From: Thiotrichaceae bacterium
GTDB taxonomy: Bacteria > Pseudomonadota > Gammaproteobacteria > Thiotrichales > Thiotrichaceae
DNA length: 14,938 bases
Assembly (NCBI GenBank): GCA_027008885.1
Contig: JALVDQ010000079.1
Span: 1-14,938 of the forward strand
Reading direction: 5' to 3'
Shown one piece after another: positions 14,772-14,938 of the stretch (positions are counted from its first letter, which is position 1; the number at the start of each line of letters is the position of its first letter). The notes under the pieces were generated by a model. It saw only the letters and a list, made by a program, of their open reading frames with translations. It was not told where the DNA came from and did not search any database. Both the position numbers and the translations under genes were made by a program.

Positions 14772-14805
14772 CAAAAAATATATAAAAAACAGGGGGGATG
14801 GGCAG
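14772..14805 (+). repeat. Dispersed A-rich/G-run intergenic element, copy 4 (diverged)
   Basis: The plus strand reads C-A6-TATAT-A6-CA-G6-ATGGGCAG, with the G run at 14792-14797 and ATGGGCAG at 14798-14805. It shares the C-A6-TATAT arm with copy 3 but has a C interrupting the A run, six instead of seven G and a T-to-C change in ATGGGTAG. It lies about 130 bases upstream of the soeA start and abuts a heptamer tandem repeat. Confidence 0.8.
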
Positions 14806-14840
14806 ACAGAGGACAGAGGACAGAAGACAGAGGACAGAAG
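14806..14840 (+). repeat. Heptamer tandem repeat ACAGARG x5
   Basis: Five consecutive 7-base units occupy this stretch: ACAGAGG, ACAGAGG, ACAGAAG, ACAGAGG, ACAGAAG. A degenerate sixth unit ACTGACC follows at 14841-14847. The period is exactly seven, and units differ only at the sixth base (G or A). Short tandem heptamers of this kind are known from intergenic DNA of filamentous cyanobacteria and some large sulfur bacteria; that comparison is from memory. Copy number may vary between strains. Confidence 0.9.
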
Positions 14841-14847
14841 ACTGACC

Positions 14848-14938
14848 TGTGAGTGAATCTTGCGACAAGCCCTTTTAACAAGCCGAGCAACGCAGATATC
14901 AGCGGATCAGGGCTTTCGCCTGTTTGAGCGACGCTAGG
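14848..14938 (-). other. Edge segment with a more GC-rich, open minus-strand frame; origin unknown
   Basis: After the heptamer repeat the composition changes from strongly AT-rich to more balanced. One minus-strand frame is open from the edge through the repeat to a TAA at 14714-14716. Its first part reads VAQTGESPDPLISALLGLLKG, while the rest translates the heptamers and A/G runs and is clearly not protein-like. AAGCCC (from about 14867) and GGGCTT (ending about 14917) form a 6-bp inverted pair about 38 bases apart. It may be the tail of an upstream gene disrupted by repeats, or part of a larger dispersed repeat. No start codon or gene can be assigned. Confidence 0.2.

Noticed and set aside
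14868..14930. Possible integron attC site at the right edge (minus-strand CTCAAAC ... GTTAAAA with AAGCC/GGCTT pairing)
   Set aside because: The core sites deviate from RYYYAAC/GTRRRRY-type consensus, the pairing is bulged and no integrase or cassette is present.

Overview
The window looks like chromosomal DNA of a free-living or symbiotic sulfur-oxidising gammaproteobacterium of moderate to low GC content. The evidence is the conserved order rhodanese–grxC–secB–gpsA (as in Enterobacterales yibN–grxC–secB–gpsA), the envC–S41 protease pair, and a cytoplasmic sulfite dehydrogenase of the SoeABC type known from purple sulfur bacteria. The genus cannot be assigned from the sequence alone.

Left third, minus strand. 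An edge-truncated membrane protein (1-125) follows two tandem LysE/RhtB-type exporters (130-1388) that overlap by one base. Upstream of these lies a stand-alone radical SAM protein with a probable N-terminal cobalamin-binding-like domain (1649-3160). Next come a DJ-1/YajL-type protein (3327-3884), an S41 carboxyl-terminal protease (3924-5318) and EnvC, the activator of cell-wall amidases (5357-6697). EnvC and the protease form an envelope/cell-division pair.

Middle, plus strand. A divergent ArsR-family regulator (6878-7228) has two cysteines at the spacing of the persulfide sensors BigR and SqrR. It precedes a membrane-anchored rhodanese, glutaredoxin 3, SecB and glycerol-3-phosphate dehydrogenase, which are packed with 2-3 base gaps. 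After gpsA comes a free-standing gene for a 27-residue single-span membrane peptide (9720-9803) with its own promoter-like sequence, a strong Shine-Dalgarno and a 21-bp perfect terminator stem shared with the converging soe operon.

Right third, minus strand. soeA–soeB–soeC encode a molybdopterin/iron-sulfur sulfite:quinone oxidoreductase. soeA and soeB overlap by one base, but soeC is separated by 140 bp holding a palindrome and a repeat copy.

The most unusual non-coding signal is a dispersed intergenic element, A-rich arm/TAT/A7-G7-ATGGGTAG. Four copies (1570, 3174, 10920, 14772) all lie on the same strand, each just upstream of a minus-strand gene. The fourth abuts a heptamer tandem repeat. 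The persulfide-type regulator, rhodanese and SoeABC together point to handling of reduced sulfur, but a single regulatory circuit linking them is inference.
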